The notes under the pieces were generated by a model, which was given only the letters and a program-made list of their open reading frames with translations, did not search any database and was not told the DNA's origin. This document shows positions 1-9,747 of a stretch of 64,000 nucleotides of DNA, in pieces. The position numbers were made by a program, and so were the translations under genes. Source of the DNA: SAR86 cluster bacterium (GTDB lineage: Bacteria; Pseudomonadota; Gammaproteobacteria; Magnimaribacterales; AG-339-G14); NCBI GenBank assembly GCA_023703675.1, contig CP097974.1:395288-459287 (forward strand). The letters are read 5' to 3'. Position 1 is the stretch's first letter; each line of letters begins with the position of its first letter.

Positions 1-1257
1 AATGAGTTAAGTGAATTTGAAACTTCAAAAGTTTTAGAATGCTTGGATAAAATTGATCTTGGCCCTTGTCAGTTGGACATAGGAATACTGGCTGCTGGCT
101 ACATGTTCGATTCTAAAGACTTGTCTTTAGAGGAATTTATCAAAGAACAGGTTAAAGAAGTTATTGGTTTACACAATCCAATCTTAAATAAATCTCAAGA
201 CTTAGTTTTGTATGGCTTTGGAAGAATTGGGAGATTATTCACAAGATTATTATTAGAGGATACTGGAGCAGGTGAAACTTTGTGTTTAAAAGCAGTAGTA
301 ACCAGAGCAAGCTCAAGTGAAGATCTCTTGAAAAGAGCCGAATTGATGAGAAAAGATTCTGTTCATGGAAGATTTAAGGGGACCATTAGAGTCGATGAGG
401 AACAAAATGCTCTCATTATGAACGGTAACATAGTTAAATTTATTTCAGCTAAAAGCCCAGACGATGTTGATTACGCAAGTTGCGGAATATCTGATGCGAT
501 ATTGATAGACAATACTGGAATGTCATCATCCAAGGAAGGTCTAGAAAAACATTTAAAGAATAAAGAAATAAAGAAGGTTTTATTTACCGCTCCTGTTGCT
601 AAGGAATTGAAAAATATTGTCTACGGTGTAAATCATGATGACATCGACGATAAGGATCAGATAATTGGTGCGGCTTCTTGTACTACCAACGCAATTGTTC
701 CGGTTTTAAAGGCGATCGATGATGAGTTTGAAATTGATAACGGTCACGTTGAGACGATCCACTCTTATACTAATGATCAGAATTTAATCGATAATTATCA
801 TAGTAAATCCAGAAGGGGAAGAGCTGCTGCACTTAACATGGTCATTACTGAAACTGGAGCTGCAAAAGCTGTTTCACAAATACTGCCAAATTTAGAGGGC
901 AAATTGAGTGCCAATGCTATTAGAGTTCCAACTCCTAATGTGTCTTTAGCAATTTTAAGTCTTTTTTTGAAAAAGTCTTCTGATCAAGAAAACTTTATTG
1001 AGTTCTTAAGAAATGCTGCTTTCCATAGTTTATTGAAGGATCAAATAGATTTTACTAAATCTGCCGAAGTTGTTTCTTCAGATATAGTCGGAGGAAGATA
1101 TGCTGGCGTAATTGACGGCCAAGCGACAAGGTGCAGTAATAGAAATGCTATTGTGTACTTATGGTACGACAATGAAATTGGTTACTGCGCTCAGTTGATA
1201 AAAGTTGTTAAAAAGATGGCTGGAATCAAATACAAAAAACTTCCAAATTTCTTATAA
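1..1257 (+). CDS. gap: glyceraldehyde-3-phosphate dehydrogenase, 5'-truncated by window edge
   Basis: NAD-dependent oxidation of glyceraldehyde 3-phosphate in glycolysis/gluconeogenesis. The frame is open from base 1 (first residues NELSEFETSK), so the gene starts upstream of the window; 418 residues are visible, and the TTG at 43 is probably internal. The NAD-binding GFGRIG lies at visible residues 72-77 and the catalytic cysteine in SCTTN at visible residue 227; HSYTNDQN and ETGAAKA follow as in the family. The roughly 70 or more residues before the Rossmann fold mark the long (about 480 aa) gammaproteobacterial GAPDH type rather than the 330 aa E. coli GapA type. From established knowledge, this long form sits close to the nqr operon in Pseudomonas, and here nqrA follows by 21 bp. 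Confidence 0.95.
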   Translation, partial: NELSEFETSKVLECLDKIDLGPCQLDIGILAAGYMFDSKDLSLEEFIKEQVKEVIGLHNPILNKSQDLVLYGFGRIGRLFTRLLLEDTGAGETLCLKAVVTRASSSEDLLKRAELMRKDSVHGRFKGTIRVDEEQNALIMNGNIVKFISAKSPDDVDYASCGISDAILIDNTGMSSSKEGLEKHLKNKEIKKVLFTAPVAKELKNIVYGVNHDDIDDKDQIIGAASCTTNAIVPVLKAIDDEFEIDNGHVETIHSYTNDQNLIDNYHSKSRRGRAAALNMVITETGAAKAVSQILPNLEGKLSANAIRVPTPNVSLAILSLFLKKSSDQENFIEFLRNAAFHSLLKDQIDFTKSAEVVSSDIVGGRYAGVIDGQATRCSNRNAIVYLWYDNEIGYCAQLIKVVKKMAGIKYKKLPNFL

Positions 1258-1278
1258 AAAAATTCTGCTCTGCATAAA

Positions 1279-2634
1279 ATGATTTTTAAAATAAAGAAAG
1301 GTCTAGAAATTCCTATCCAAGGGAAACCTGATCCCACTAAGGTGTATTCTGTAAATACAAGTACCGTTGGTATTTTAGGAAATGATTTTCATGGAATGAA
1401 ACCGACTATGTTGGTAAAAGAAGATGATTCCGTAGTAAAAGGTCAGCCATTATTTGAAGATAAAAAAAATCCTGGTGTTATTTTTACTGCTCCTGTGTCT
1501 GGAAAAGTTTCTTCAATTAACAGAGGAGATAGAAGAGCATTTTTGTCTCTGGTAATAGAAAAAAATTTTAATGATAACAATCAAATTGAATTTTCTACGT
1601 CGCAGCATTTATCAGATCTAAATGACGATAATATAGTTAACCTTTTGGTCAAATCAGGCACTTGGACAGCATTCAAGACTAGGCCATTTTCTAAAGTTCC
1701 TAAAATTGAAGATCGTCCAGATGAGATTTTTATTTCCCTAATAGATTCAAACCCTTTGAGTGTTGATCCCGAGCAAATAATTGAGTCCGAAATTGATATG
1801 TTTAATGAAGGATTAGCAGTATTGTCGCGCTTGCCAAGAAACTCTTTAAATATTTCAACTAAACCTGAATGCTCAATTAAGAAACTAGATAAAGATAATG
1901 TAACTTATTATGAATTTTCTGGGCCTCACCCAGTTGGCTTAGTCGGCACACAAATTCATAATATTTCTCCAGCATCACTGAGTAATCAAATTTGGACAAT
2001 TGGTTATCAAGACGTTGTCATGATTGGAAAATTGTTCAACACAGGCATTCTCGATAATTCAAAGAAAATAGCTTTGACAGGACCAATGGTAAAAGATCCG
2101 TCTATTATTGATTCAGAAAATGGAGCAAATTTGGACGACATTCTGACAGATAAGGTTATTGGAGAGAATAATAGAATAATCTCAGGTTCCGTCTTAACTG
2201 GATCAGAATCTGTTAACCCAGTTAATTTCTTAGGAAGGTACCACAATCAAATAACAGTCTTAAGAGAAGTGACAAAAAACGATAGAGAGTTTTTAAATTT
2301 TTTAAGGCCTGGTCTCTTGAAACACTCTTTTTTAAGAATTTTCTTTACAAAACTTAATGAAAAAAAATTAAATTTAAACTATTCAACTGCAATGAATGGC
2401 TCTGATCGAGCCATAGTTCCATTAGGAATATATGAGGATATTTTTCCTTATAAGATAATGATTACCCAATTGTTGCGTAGTATAGTTATCGGCGATACAG
2501 AGGCTGCTCAAAAGCTTGGTGTACTCGAACTAGAAGAAGAAGATTTAGCACTTTGCACTTATTCTTGTCCAAGCAAATACGATTACGGCTCTTTGTTGAG
2601 AGAAATGCTTACTAAGATTGAAGAAGAAGGCTAA
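1279..2634 (+). CDS. nqrA: Na+-translocating NADH:quinone oxidoreductase subunit A
   Basis: Soluble, cytoplasm-facing subunit of the Na+-NQR complex, which couples NADH oxidation and quinone reduction to Na+ export. At 451 aa it has the usual family length. It opens with IKKGLEIPIQGKP, the typical NqrA N-terminus, and carries the conserved FSGPHPVGLVGTQIH stretch near residue 214 and ends with a segment containing CTYSCPSKYDYGS, as in known NqrA proteins. It is the first gene of the complete nqrABCDEF set and abuts nqrB directly (TAA then ATG with no spacer). No strong Shine-Dalgarno is visible before the ATG at 1279. Confidence 0.97.
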   Translation: MIFKIKKGLEIPIQGKPDPTKVYSVNTSTVGILGNDFHGMKPTMLVKEDDSVVKGQPLFEDKKNPGVIFTAPVSGKVSSINRGDRRAFLSLVIEKNFNDNNQIEFSTSQHLSDLNDDNIVNLLVKSGTWTAFKTRPFSKVPKIEDRPDEIFISLIDSNPLSVDPEQIIESEIDMFNEGLAVLSRLPRNSLNISTKPECSIKKLDKDNVTYYEFSGPHPVGLVGTQIHNISPASLSNQIWTIGYQDVVMIGKLFNTGILDNSKKIALTGPMVKDPSIIDSENGANLDDILTDKVIGENNRIISGSVLTGSESVNPVNFLGRYHNQITVLREVTKNDREFLNFLRPGLLKHSFLRIFFTKLNEKKLNLNYSTAMNGSDRAIVPLGIYEDIFPYKIMITQLLRSIVIGDTEAAQKLGVLELEEEDLALCTYSCPSKYDYGSLLREMLTKIEEEG

Positions 2635-3858
2635 ATGAGTGACCCGTTAAGAGAGCTATTTGACAAATCCAAGCCATCCTTTGAAGGCAAGGGAAGATTT
2701 GCTCGCTTTTTTCCACTGTTTGACGTCTTTGAAAATTTATTTTATTCATCGGATAGGAAAACTTCAGGTTTAACCCATGTGCGTGATGGAAGTGATATTC
2801 AAAGAGTTATGGCAATTGTTTGGATGGCAACTTTTCCAACCATGTTTTTTGGAATGTACAATATTGGGTTTCAGGCTTTATCAGCTTTAGAAGCAATAAA
2901 TCTCTCTGGTGCTGAGCATGCTAAAGATTGGCATTGGCCATTAATTCAATTATTTTCAGGGCTAAATCCAAATAATATTTTAGATTGCGTTACCTATGGC
3001 GCGATCTATTTCATTCCCATATATTTAGTAACTTTTTTTGTTGGTATTGCTTGGGAAATGATTTTTGCTGTGGTGCGACAGCATGAGATCAGTGAAGGAG
3101 CTTTTGTCACTACGGTGCTATTTGCTTTGTCTTGTCCTCCAGATGCTCCTTTATGGCAAGTCGCACTGGGTATTAGCGTTGGTTTAGTGATTGGGAAAGA
3201 AATTTTTGGCGGCACTGGGAAAAACTTTCTAAACCCGGCATTAACTGGAAGGGCTTTTTTATATTTTGCTTATCCCGCCTCATGGTCTGGCGATATGTCT
3301 TGGGTTGCAGTGGATGGTTATACTGCCGCGACAATGTTGGGAATTTCAGCACAAGATGGGTACGCCAGCATGCCCGAGAGTTTTTCTTGGAGCAACGCTT
3401 TTTTTGGATTTGTTCCTGGATCAATTGGGGAAACGTCTACTGTAGCTATTTTGATCGGTTTAGCTATTTTGCTCTTTACAAGAATTGCGTCATACAGAAT
3501 TGTCGGCGGAATAATCATTGGAACAATCGTTACTTCTTACTTATTCAATATTGTCGGTAGCGATACCAATCCAATGTTTGCAATGCCTTTTTGGTGGCAT
3601 ATGGTTATGGGTGGATATGCCTTTGGTTTGGTTTTTATGGCAACAGAGCCTGTTTCGGGTTCGCATACAAATACTGGTCGTTGGATCTACGGATTAGTTA
3701 TTGGTTTTATGGTAGTAATGATAAGAGTTTTAAATCCTGCTTACCCTGAAGGCATGATGTTGGCGATATTATTTGGAAATTTACTTTCTCCATTAATAGA
3801 TCATTTTGTCGTTTCAAGAAATATTAATCTTAGAAGTCGAGTCTTAAATGCAAAATAA
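2635..3858 (+). CDS. nqrB: Na+-NQR subunit B (membrane, FMN-carrying)
   Basis: Integral-membrane subunit that holds a covalent FMN and forms part of the Na+ path. 407 aa with a soluble N-terminal arm (about residues 1-55) and around ten hydrophobic segments. The family's flavinylation site is a D-x-x-S/T-G-A-T/S type motif; here the corresponding segment is DGYTAAT with the acceptor threonine at residue 233, so alanine replaces the usual glycine. The rest (GKEIFGGTGKNFLNPALTGR, the GYAFGLVFMATEPVSG region) is canonical. Starts immediately after nqrA and overlaps nqrC by 11 bp, so translation is probably coupled. ApbE for flavin transfer is encoded downstream in the same run. Confidence 0.97.
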   Translation: MSDPLRELFDKSKPSFEGKGRFARFFPLFDVFENLFYSSDRKTSGLTHVRDGSDIQRVMAIVWMATFPTMFFGMYNIGFQALSALEAINLSGAEHAKDWHWPLIQLFSGLNPNNILDCVTYGAIYFIPIYLVTFFVGIAWEMIFAVVRQHEISEGAFVTTVLFALSCPPDAPLWQVALGISVGLVIGKEIFGGTGKNFLNPALTGRAFLYFAYPASWSGDMSWVAVDGYTAATMLGISAQDGYASMPESFSWSNAFFGFVPGSIGETSTVAILIGLAILLFTRIASYRIVGGIIIGTIVTSYLFNIVGSDTNPMFAMPFWWHMVMGGYAFGLVFMATEPVSGSHTNTGRWIYGLVIGFMVVMIRVLNPAYPEGMMLAILFGNLLSPLIDHFVVSRNINLRSRVLNAK

Positions 3859-4624
3859 AGACAGTATTCAAAATACCGTTATCATTGGACTCGGTTTGTG
3901 TTTCGTTTGCGCCGCAATTATTTCTTTTATTGCCGTGGGCCTTAAACAAACTCAAAAACAGAACGTAATTTTAGACCAGCAAAAGAAAATTGTTGCCGCA
4001 GCAGATTTAGAAAGTTTTTATGGAAGTGTGACTAAAGCTTACGATTCAATAGAAGAAATAGTTGTGGATCTTGATACGGGGAAATTAACAGAAATTGACC
4101 CAAAAAATTATGATCTTTCTAAAGAGCTACAAGATAATTCTAAATTTATAAATCTTACTTCTTCGGAAGACATTGCAACTATCAAAGTAAGAGAGAATTT
4201 TTCCAAAGTTTTTCTTGAATACAGAGACGGCGAGTTGAATACAGTAATTTTGCCGGTTAGAGGGTATGGTCTTTGGGGTATTCTTTATGGTTATTTAGCT
4301 ATATCCAATGATTTAAATACAATAGTAGGGTTAGAGTTTTATGAGCATAAAGAAACGCCTGGCTTGGGAGCTGAAATAGACAACCCAGCTTGGAAAGCTT
4401 TATGGAATGGCAAAAAACTATTTGATGAGGAAGGAAATTTGCTTATAGAGGTTATTAAAGGGAAAGTAGCTGCCAACGACATGGAATCAACTTACAAAGT
4501 TGATGGCCTATCTGGTGCTACTCTTACCAGCAACGGAGTAACTAATTTACTGGCTTTTTGGTTGGGAGAATTGGGTTATTCTAAATTCCTTTCAAGCCTT
4601 AAAGAGGAAGCCCAAAATGTCTAA
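3848..4624 (+). CDS. nqrC: Na+-NQR subunit C (periplasmic FMN)
   Basis: Subunit with one N-terminal membrane helix (about residues 12-33) and a periplasmic FMN-binding domain. 258 aa, normal length. The FMN-attachment motif SGATLTSNG is intact, with the acceptor threonine at residue 225; [10 protein letters not shown] and the preceding [13 protein letters not shown] block are typical of the family. It overlaps nqrB by 11 bp and nqrD by 8 bp. FMN is added by the ApbE encoded at 7105. Confidence 0.97.
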   Translation: MQNKDSIQNTVIIGLGLCFVCAAIISFIAVGLKQTQKQNVILDQQKKIVAAADLESFYGSVTKAYDSIEEIVVDLDTGKLTEIDPKNYDLSKELQDNSKFINLTSSEDIATIKVRENFSKVFLEYRDGELNTVILPVRGYGLWGILYGYLAISNDLNTIVGLEFYEHKETPGLGAEIDNPAWKALWNGKKLFDEEGNLLIEVIKGKVAANDMESTYKVDGLSGATLTSNGVTNLLAFWLGELGYSKFLSSLKEEAQNV

Positions 4625-5288
4625 AACTTCCGAAGTTTTATTTTCTCCTTTGTTTAAAGACAATCCCATTGCCTTGCAAGTTTTGGGAATTTGCTCTGCA
4701 TTGGCTGTAACGAGCAAACTATATCCAACTTTAATAATGTGTGTAGCTTTAACGGCTACAATAACTCTCTCTAGCTTCTTTATTTCTCTAATTAGGAATT
4801 TTATTCCAAACAACATAAGAATTATCGTTCAAATGACGATCATTTCTTCTCTTGTGATTATAGTGGATCAACTACTCAAAGCTTATGACTACGAAACCAG
4901 TAAGACTCTTTCTGTATTCGTAGGATTAATCATCACAAACTGTATTGTCATGGGTAGAGCAGAAGCTTACGCGATGCAAAATGGTCCTGGGATGAGCGCC
5001 TTAGATGGTTTTGGTAATGGGCTCGGTTACAGTCTAATCTTAATTATTGTTGGTTCAATTCGAGAGCTTATAGGCAGTGGACAATTGTTAGGTTATCAAA
5101 TTCTTCATATGACAACCGATGGCGGTTGGTACGTCCCAAACAATTTCTTTTTACTTCCCCCGGCATCCTTTTTAATAATTGGATTATTCATTTGGGCTCT
5201 AAGAGCATGGAAGACTGAGCAAGTAGAAGAAGCTGAATTTTCTATGAAACAAAATGCACCAAAAGAAATAAAGGTGGAACATGCTTGA
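4617..5288 (+). CDS. nqrD: Na+-NQR subunit D
   Basis: Six-helix integral membrane subunit which, with NqrE, forms the pseudo-symmetric core that coordinates an intramembrane iron centre. 223 aa. The helix with the conserved cysteine reads [13 protein letters not shown] near residue 24, and a second, [15 protein letters not shown], near residue 103; these paired cysteine-bearing half-helices are the NqrD hallmark. Overlaps nqrC and nqrE by 8 bp each. Confidence 0.97.
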   Translation: MSKTSEVLFSPLFKDNPIALQVLGICSALAVTSKLYPTLIMCVALTATITLSSFFISLIRNFIPNNIRIIVQMTIISSLVIIVDQLLKAYDYETSKTLSVFVGLIITNCIVMGRAEAYAMQNGPGMSALDGFGNGLGYSLILIIVGSIRELIGSGQLLGYQILHMTTDGGWYVPNNFFLLPPASFLIIGLFIWALRAWKTEQVEEAEFSMKQNAPKEIKVEHA

Positions 5289-5892
5289 GCAATACTTAAG
5301 TATTTTAGTTAATTCAATTTTTATCGAGAACATTGCCTTATCAGTATTCCTTGGTATGTGTACTTTCATTGCAATATCAAAAAAAATTGAAGCTGCCATT
5401 GGGTTGGGAATTGCCGTGATAGTTGTTATCGGAATTACCGTGCCACTCAATAATTTAATTTATACTTATGTGCTCAAAGAGGGCGCGCTAGCATGGCTTG
5501 GCTACCCCGAAGTATCATTAGAATTCGTCGGGTTAATTAGTTACATTGGCGTTATCGCTGCCGTGGTTCAAATTCTTGAAATGTTTTTGGATCGATACGT
5601 GCCTGTTTTATACAACGCTCTTGGTGTGTTTTTGCCCTTAATAACTGTGAATTGCGCGATTTTAGGCGCCTCATTGTTTATGGTAGAAAAGAGCTTGGCC
5701 TTTGGCGAGAGTGTAGTTTACGGTCTAGGCGCAGGAGTTGGTTGGGCGCTGGCAATTGCAATGCTAGCTGGAATCAGAGAAAAATTGAAATACAGTGACA
5801 TTCCAGAAGGGCTTCAAGGCTTAGGAATTACTTTTGTCACTGTTGGTTTAATGTCTTTCGGTTTTATGTCTTTTGGAGGTATAAGTCTGTGA
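5281..5892 (+). CDS. nqrE: Na+-NQR subunit E
   Basis: Six-helix membrane partner of NqrD. 203 aa, usual length. Conserved cysteine-bearing segments are [12 protein letters not shown] near residue 22 and [13 protein letters not shown] near residue 119, equivalent to the NqrD pair. Begins inside the end of nqrD (8 bp overlap) and overlaps nqrF by 4 bp, in the standard nqr order. Confidence 0.97.
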   Translation: MLEQYLSILVNSIFIENIALSVFLGMCTFIAISKKIEAAIGLGIAVIVVIGITVPLNNLIYTYVLKEGALAWLGYPEVSLEFVGLISYIGVIAAVVQILEMFLDRYVPVLYNALGVFLPLITVNCAILGASLFMVEKSLAFGESVVYGLGAGVGWALAIAMLAGIREKLKYSDIPEGLQGLGITFVTVGLMSFGFMSFGGISL

Positions 5893-7121
5893 TAGATACC
5901 ATTGAAATTATTTTAGGAATAGTCTCTTTCACTATCATTGTGAATTTAATGATTTTTATAATTCTATTAGCAAGATCTAGACTTGTTTCAACTGGAGATG
6001 TTTTAGTAGAAATCAACGGCGATCCTGAGAGAACGATAAGTGTTCCTGCCGGCGGTAAACTATTACAAACTCTTGCCGATCAAAACCTTTTTCTCTCTTC
6101 TGCTTGCGGCGGAGGAGGAACTTGTGCTCAATGTAGGTGCCAAGTTTTTGAGGGAGGTGGTTCAATTTTATCTACCGAGGAAGCACATTTTAACAATCGT
6201 GAAAAAAAGAATAATTGGCGACTGTCTTGTCAGGTTCCTGTGAAAAGCGACATGAAAATAAAAATTCCTGATGAAGTTTTTGGGGTCAAACGTTGGGAAA
6301 CCACGGTTGTTTCTAACGACAACGTCGCTACTTTCATCAAAGAATTAGTATTGAAACTACCCGATGGGGAAGACGTAGGCTTCGATGCAGGAGGTTATGT
6401 ACAAATGGAAATTCCTCCTTATGAGGCAAATTATAAGTCCTTTAACATTCAAGACATTTACAAAGGCGACTGGGAAAAATTCAAGGTTTTTGAAAACGTT
6501 TCAACCGTAGGAGTCCCTGTCATTAGGGCTTATTCAATGGCTAATTACCCTGAAGAGAAAGGGATTATGAAATTTAATATTAGGATTGCATCACCACCTC
6601 CAGGAACTAGTTTTCCACCAGGTGAAGCTTCATCTTATTTATTCAACTTAAAACCCGGAGATAAGCTAACAATATTCGGTCCTTTTGGAGAGTTCATGGC
6701 TAGAGATACTCTCAATGAAATGGTGTTCATTGGTGGAGGAGCCGGCATGGCACCAATGCGTTCTCATATTTTTGATCAATTGCTCAGATTAGACTCCTCA
6801 AGAAAGATCAGCTTTTGGTATGGGGCTAGAAGTCTTAAAGAAATGTTCTACGTTGACGATTTCAACAAATTACAAGACAAGTACGAAAACTTCTCTTGGC
6901 ATGCTGCACTTTCAGATCCTCTGGAAGACGATAATTGGCAGGGCGATACAGGATTTATTCACCAAGTTCTTTTAGAAAATTATTTGAAAGATCATCCGGC
7001 CCCTGAAGATTGTGAGTATTACCTCTGTGGTCCGCCAATGATGATGGATGCTTGCTTCAAAATGCTTGACAGTTTGGGAGTCGAGCCTGAAAACATTATG
7101 TTTGATGACTTTGGCGGTTAA
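5889..7121 (+). CDS. nqrF: Na+-NQR subunit F (NADH-oxidising, FAD and 2Fe-2S)
   Basis: Electron entry subunit: oxidises NADH through FAD and passes electrons to a 2Fe-2S centre. 410 aa. One N-terminal membrane anchor (residues 4-28), then a ferredoxin domain with Cys73, Cys79, Cys82 and Cys114 ([10 protein letters not shown] block), an FAD domain with RAYSMANYP, and an NAD-binding domain with [14 protein letters not shown] and the C-terminal CGPPMM. The start is a GTG at 5889 overlapping the nqrE stop. The last 17 bp overlap the likely apbE start. Confidence 0.97.
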   Translation: MIDTIEIILGIVSFTIIVNLMIFIILLARSRLVSTGDVLVEINGDPERTISVPAGGKLLQTLADQNLFLSSACGGGGTCAQCRCQVFEGGGSILSTEEAHFNNREKKNNWRLSCQVPVKSDMKIKIPDEVFGVKRWETTVVSNDNVATFIKELVLKLPDGEDVGFDAGGYVQMEIPPYEANYKSFNIQDIYKGDWEKFKVFENVSTVGVPVIRAYSMANYPEEKGIMKFNIRIASPPPGTSFPPGEASSYLFNLKPGDKLTIFGPFGEFMARDTLNEMVFIGGGAGMAPMRSHIFDQLLRLDSSRKISFWYGARSLKEMFYVDDFNKLQDKYENFSWHAALSDPLEDDNWQGDTGFIHQVLLENYLKDHPAPEDCEYYLCGPPMMMDACFKMLDSLGVEPENIMFDDFGG

Positions 7122-7950
7122 ACATTTTCTAAAATTACTTCTTCCATTAGTCTTATTTTCCTGTTCGGCAAATGACGAGCTCTCAATATTTCAAGGCGAA
7201 GCTTACGGAACGACTTGGCAAGTAAAGTTCTATGAGACTGAAACTAAGGTTAATAAGGATTATCTTTTGAAAACAATTCAACAAGAACTTAAAAGAATCG
7301 ACTCTATTTTTTCTTTGTACGATGAAAATTCCACTATTAGTAAAGTTAATAGCGGGGCTTGGCCCAGTTGGACTTTTTATCCAGGACAAGAAGATTATGA
7401 AAAGTTATCGGACATATCGAAGAGAATAAAAGAAAAGTCTAACGGAACATTCGAAGTCTACTTTGATGGCAAATGGGATTTTAATTCGATAGCTAAAGGT
7501 TATGCAGTTGATAAGGTCAGCGAGATACTAAGATTAAATAATCTTCAAAATTTCATGGTCGAGATTGGCGGTGAAATTAGGTTTGAAGGAAAAAAATTGG
7601 ATTCTAGCTGGAAGTTTGCGGTAATAAACCCTACTTTAGAAAAAAAACTTTATGGTGAATTTTTTGTTCCAGAAAGTCTTTCTGTCGCAACCTCAGGTAA
7701 CTACAGAAATCCCGGTCACATAATAAATCCAATCAATAAAGTCGCAGTAGAATCTGATTTATTGTCAGTTTCTGTAATTGATATTTTATCTACCGCTAAA
7801 GCAGATGCTTGGGCAACTGCACTTTACGCATCTGAAAATGACTGGTTGAAAAAAGCTAATAATGAAAAAATAGCAGCTTTTTTTATATACAAAGATACTA
7901 ACGAGATTAAATCTATTAGTTCTGAAAAATGGTTGGAACTGATAAACTAA
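7105..7950 (+). CDS. apbE: FAD:protein FMN transferase, lipoprotein
   Basis: Attaches FMN covalently to threonines of NqrB and NqrC in the periplasm, using FAD as donor. I chose the ATG at 7105, which overlaps nqrF by 17 bp and yields 281 aa; an in-frame ATG at 7048 would add 19 residues before an obvious signal. The N-terminus is a lipoprotein signal with lipobox LVLFSC (Cys about residue 20). Family motifs are GTTWQVKF, the SIAKGYAVD segment, [17 protein letters not shown] and KADAWATAL. Somewhat shorter than the common 330-350 aa ApbE, but all cofactor-binding blocks are present. Position directly after nqrF fits a dedicated NQR maturation role. Confidence 0.93.
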   Translation: MTLAVKHFLKLLLPLVLFSCSANDELSIFQGEAYGTTWQVKFYETETKVNKDYLLKTIQQELKRIDSIFSLYDENSTISKVNSGAWPSWTFYPGQEDYEKLSDISKRIKEKSNGTFEVYFDGKWDFNSIAKGYAVDKVSEILRLNNLQNFMVEIGGEIRFEGKKLDSSWKFAVINPTLEKKLYGEFFVPESLSVATSGNYRNPGHIINPINKVAVESDLLSVSVIDILSTAKADAWATALYASENDWLKKANNEKIAAFFIYKDTNEIKSISSEKWLELIN

Positions 7951-7954
7951 CACC

Positions 7955-8113
7955 ATGGCAACAGTTGTATTTTCACTTATAGTAATTAGCCTTTCGATAG
8001 GCGGAATGGCTATTGGCCTTATCCTTAAAAACAAACCACTTCAACCAAGTTGTGGTGGTATTTACTTAAACAAGGGTGATACTTGCGACGTTTGCGGTAA
8101 GATTAAGGAATAA
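7955..8113 (+). CDS. nqrM: NqrM, small NQR maturation protein (DUF539-like)
   Basis: A 52 aa protein starting 4 bp after the apbE stop. It has one N-terminal membrane helix (residues 3-24), then a short cysteine-containing tail with PSCGG (Cys33) and CDVC (Cys44, Cys47). From established knowledge, NqrM (DUF539) is a one-helix protein with a cysteine-rich tail, encoded after apbE and needed for NQR assembly, probably delivering the iron between NqrD and NqrE. The usual tail has four cysteines; I see only three here. Position, topology and the CGG motif make the identification good despite the short length. Confidence 0.85.
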   Translation: MATVVFSLIVISLSIGGMAIGLILKNKPLQPSCGGIYLNKGDTCDVCGKIKE

Positions 8114-8116
8114 GTC

Positions 8117-9721
8117 TTAAAACTGATTCATAGTATTATCTGCACCACCAGCTTTCAAAGCGTTGTCTCCAGAAAAATATTCCTTATGAGTATCCCCGAC
8201 AGTTGATCCAGCAAGATCCTGATGTTTAACAGAAGACATATCTCTTCTAATTTCTTGTCTTTGGATTTCTTTCACATAAGCAAGCATTCCTTTTTCACCA
8301 AAATAGCCTTCAGTTAGCACAGCGGTTCCAAGAGCCGTTTCATGATAAGTCGGCAAAGTAATTAGGTGATGAAAGATTCCTGCCTCTCTAGATGCATCTT
8401 TTTGAAAATTTTGAATAAGTAAATCTGCTTCCGCAGCTAATTCACTGTCATCGAATTTTTCATCCATTAAACCTCTAGGATTTTCAGTTGGATTAGGATA
8501 ATCGGTTAGATCTTTTCCAGCCTCAGTCCACTCGTTATAGACCTGTTCTCTAAAAGCAAGAGTCCAATTAAAGGATGGAGAATTGTTGTAGACTAATTTT
8601 GCACTGGGCTCAACTTCTCTAATTTGTTTCACCATAGAAGCAATTTGTTCGACGTTGGGTTTTTCTGTTTCAATCCATAATAAGTCGGCACCATTTTGCA
8701 GACTAGTGATACAGTCTAGTACTACTCGGTCCACTCCAGTTCCGTCTTTAAATTTATACAATCCGTTTGGCAGTCTTACCGGTTTGACTTGAACTCCTTT
8801 TTGGTGGATTGCAATATCATTTTCTGCAAGTTCTTCAAGATTATGTATTTCTTCAGTTTCTAAAAAAGAATTGTATTTATCCGCTAAATCACCTGGCTCT
8901 TTTGAGACTGGAACTTTTTGGGTAAGTCCAGCTCCTAAGGAATCAGTTCTGGCGACAATTAGGCCATTTTCAACGCCAAGTTCTAAGAATGCATATCTCA
9001 CCGCGTTAATCTTTGATAGAAAGTCTTCGTGAGGAACGGTTACTTTTCCATCTTGATGTCCACATTGCTTTTCATCAGAAACCTGATTTTCAATTTGAAT
9101 GCAACACGCACCGGCTTGAATCATTTTTTTAGCTAATAAATAAGTTGCTTCTTCATTTCCAAAACCTGCGTCGATATCGGCGATAATAGGTACCACGTGA
9201 GTTTCGAAGTTATCTATTTGATTGATGATTTCTTTCGTATCAGAGTTATTTTTGTAAGCTTCATCTAATTCGTTGAAGTGATGTTGAAGCTGAACTGAGT
9301 CGGCTCTCTTAAGAAATGTATAAATCTCTTTGATGAGATCTGGTACAGCAGTTTTTTCGTGCATGCTTTGATCGGGAAGTGGTCCAAACTGTGACCTTAG
9401 AGCCGCTACCATCCAGCCACTTAAGTAAACATAAGATTTGGAGGTAGTTTTTTGAGATTTCTTGATTTCCATCATCATTTGTTGAGCTGTAAATCCGTGC
9501 CAACAACCCAATGATTGAGTGTAGACTGCAGGATCATTATCGTAATCTTTCATGTCCTTGTGCATGATGTCTGCTGTATATCTAGCAATATCTAAACCAC
9601 TGTGAAATCTGTTCTGTAAACGCATTCTTGCTGCGCTTTCAGCATTAATGTGTTTTAAAAGATTTGGTTCTTTTTCTCTCAGTTCTTTGTAATGAGAGAT
9701 CATTTCTTCATATTTGAGCAT
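8117..9721 (-). CDS. aceA: isocitrate lyase (long, Pseudomonas-type)
   Basis: Cleaves isocitrate to glyoxylate and succinate in the glyoxylate shunt, allowing growth on acetate and fatty acids. The best start is the ATG at 9721: AGGAG lies about 6 nt upstream, while the frame itself opens at a TTG (9742) that includes that AGGAG inside the coding part. The product is 534 aa, matching the 530-ish aa Pseudomonas-type enzyme rather than the 430 aa E. coli form. The catalytic loop reads KQCGH, with the cysteine near residue 220, preceded by the ADIDAGFGN metal-site segment. Convergent with nqrM (3 bp apart). No malate synthase gene is visible in the window. Confidence 0.95.
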   Translation of the reverse strand: MLKYEEMISHYKELREKEPNLLKHINAESAARMRLQNRFHSGLDIARYTADIMHKDMKDYDNDPAVYTQSLGCWHGFTAQQMMMEIKKSQKTTSKSYVYLSGWMVAALRSQFGPLPDQSMHEKTAVPDLIKEIYTFLKRADSVQLQHHFNELDEAYKNNSDTKEIINQIDNFETHVVPIIADIDAGFGNEEATYLLAKKMIQAGACCIQIENQVSDEKQCGHQDGKVTVPHEDFLSKINAVRYAFLELGVENGLIVARTDSLGAGLTQKVPVSKEPGDLADKYNSFLETEEIHNLEELAENDIAIHQKGVQVKPVRLPNGLYKFKDGTGVDRVVLDCITSLQNGADLLWIETEKPNVEQIASMVKQIREVEPSAKLVYNNSPSFNWTLAFREQVYNEWTEAGKDLTDYPNPTENPRGLMDEKFDDSELAAEADLLIQNFQKDASREAGIFHHLITLPTYHETALGTAVLTEGYFGEKGMLAYVKEIQRQEIRRDMSSVKHQDLAGSTVGDTHKEYFSGDNALKAGGADNTMNQF

Positions 9722-9747
9722 TTCTTCTCCTAAAGTGGTCAAAAATT

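Noticed and set aside
7048-7104. apbE start at 7048
   Set aside because: Would overlap nqrF by 74 bp and put 19 unrelated residues before the lipoprotein signal.
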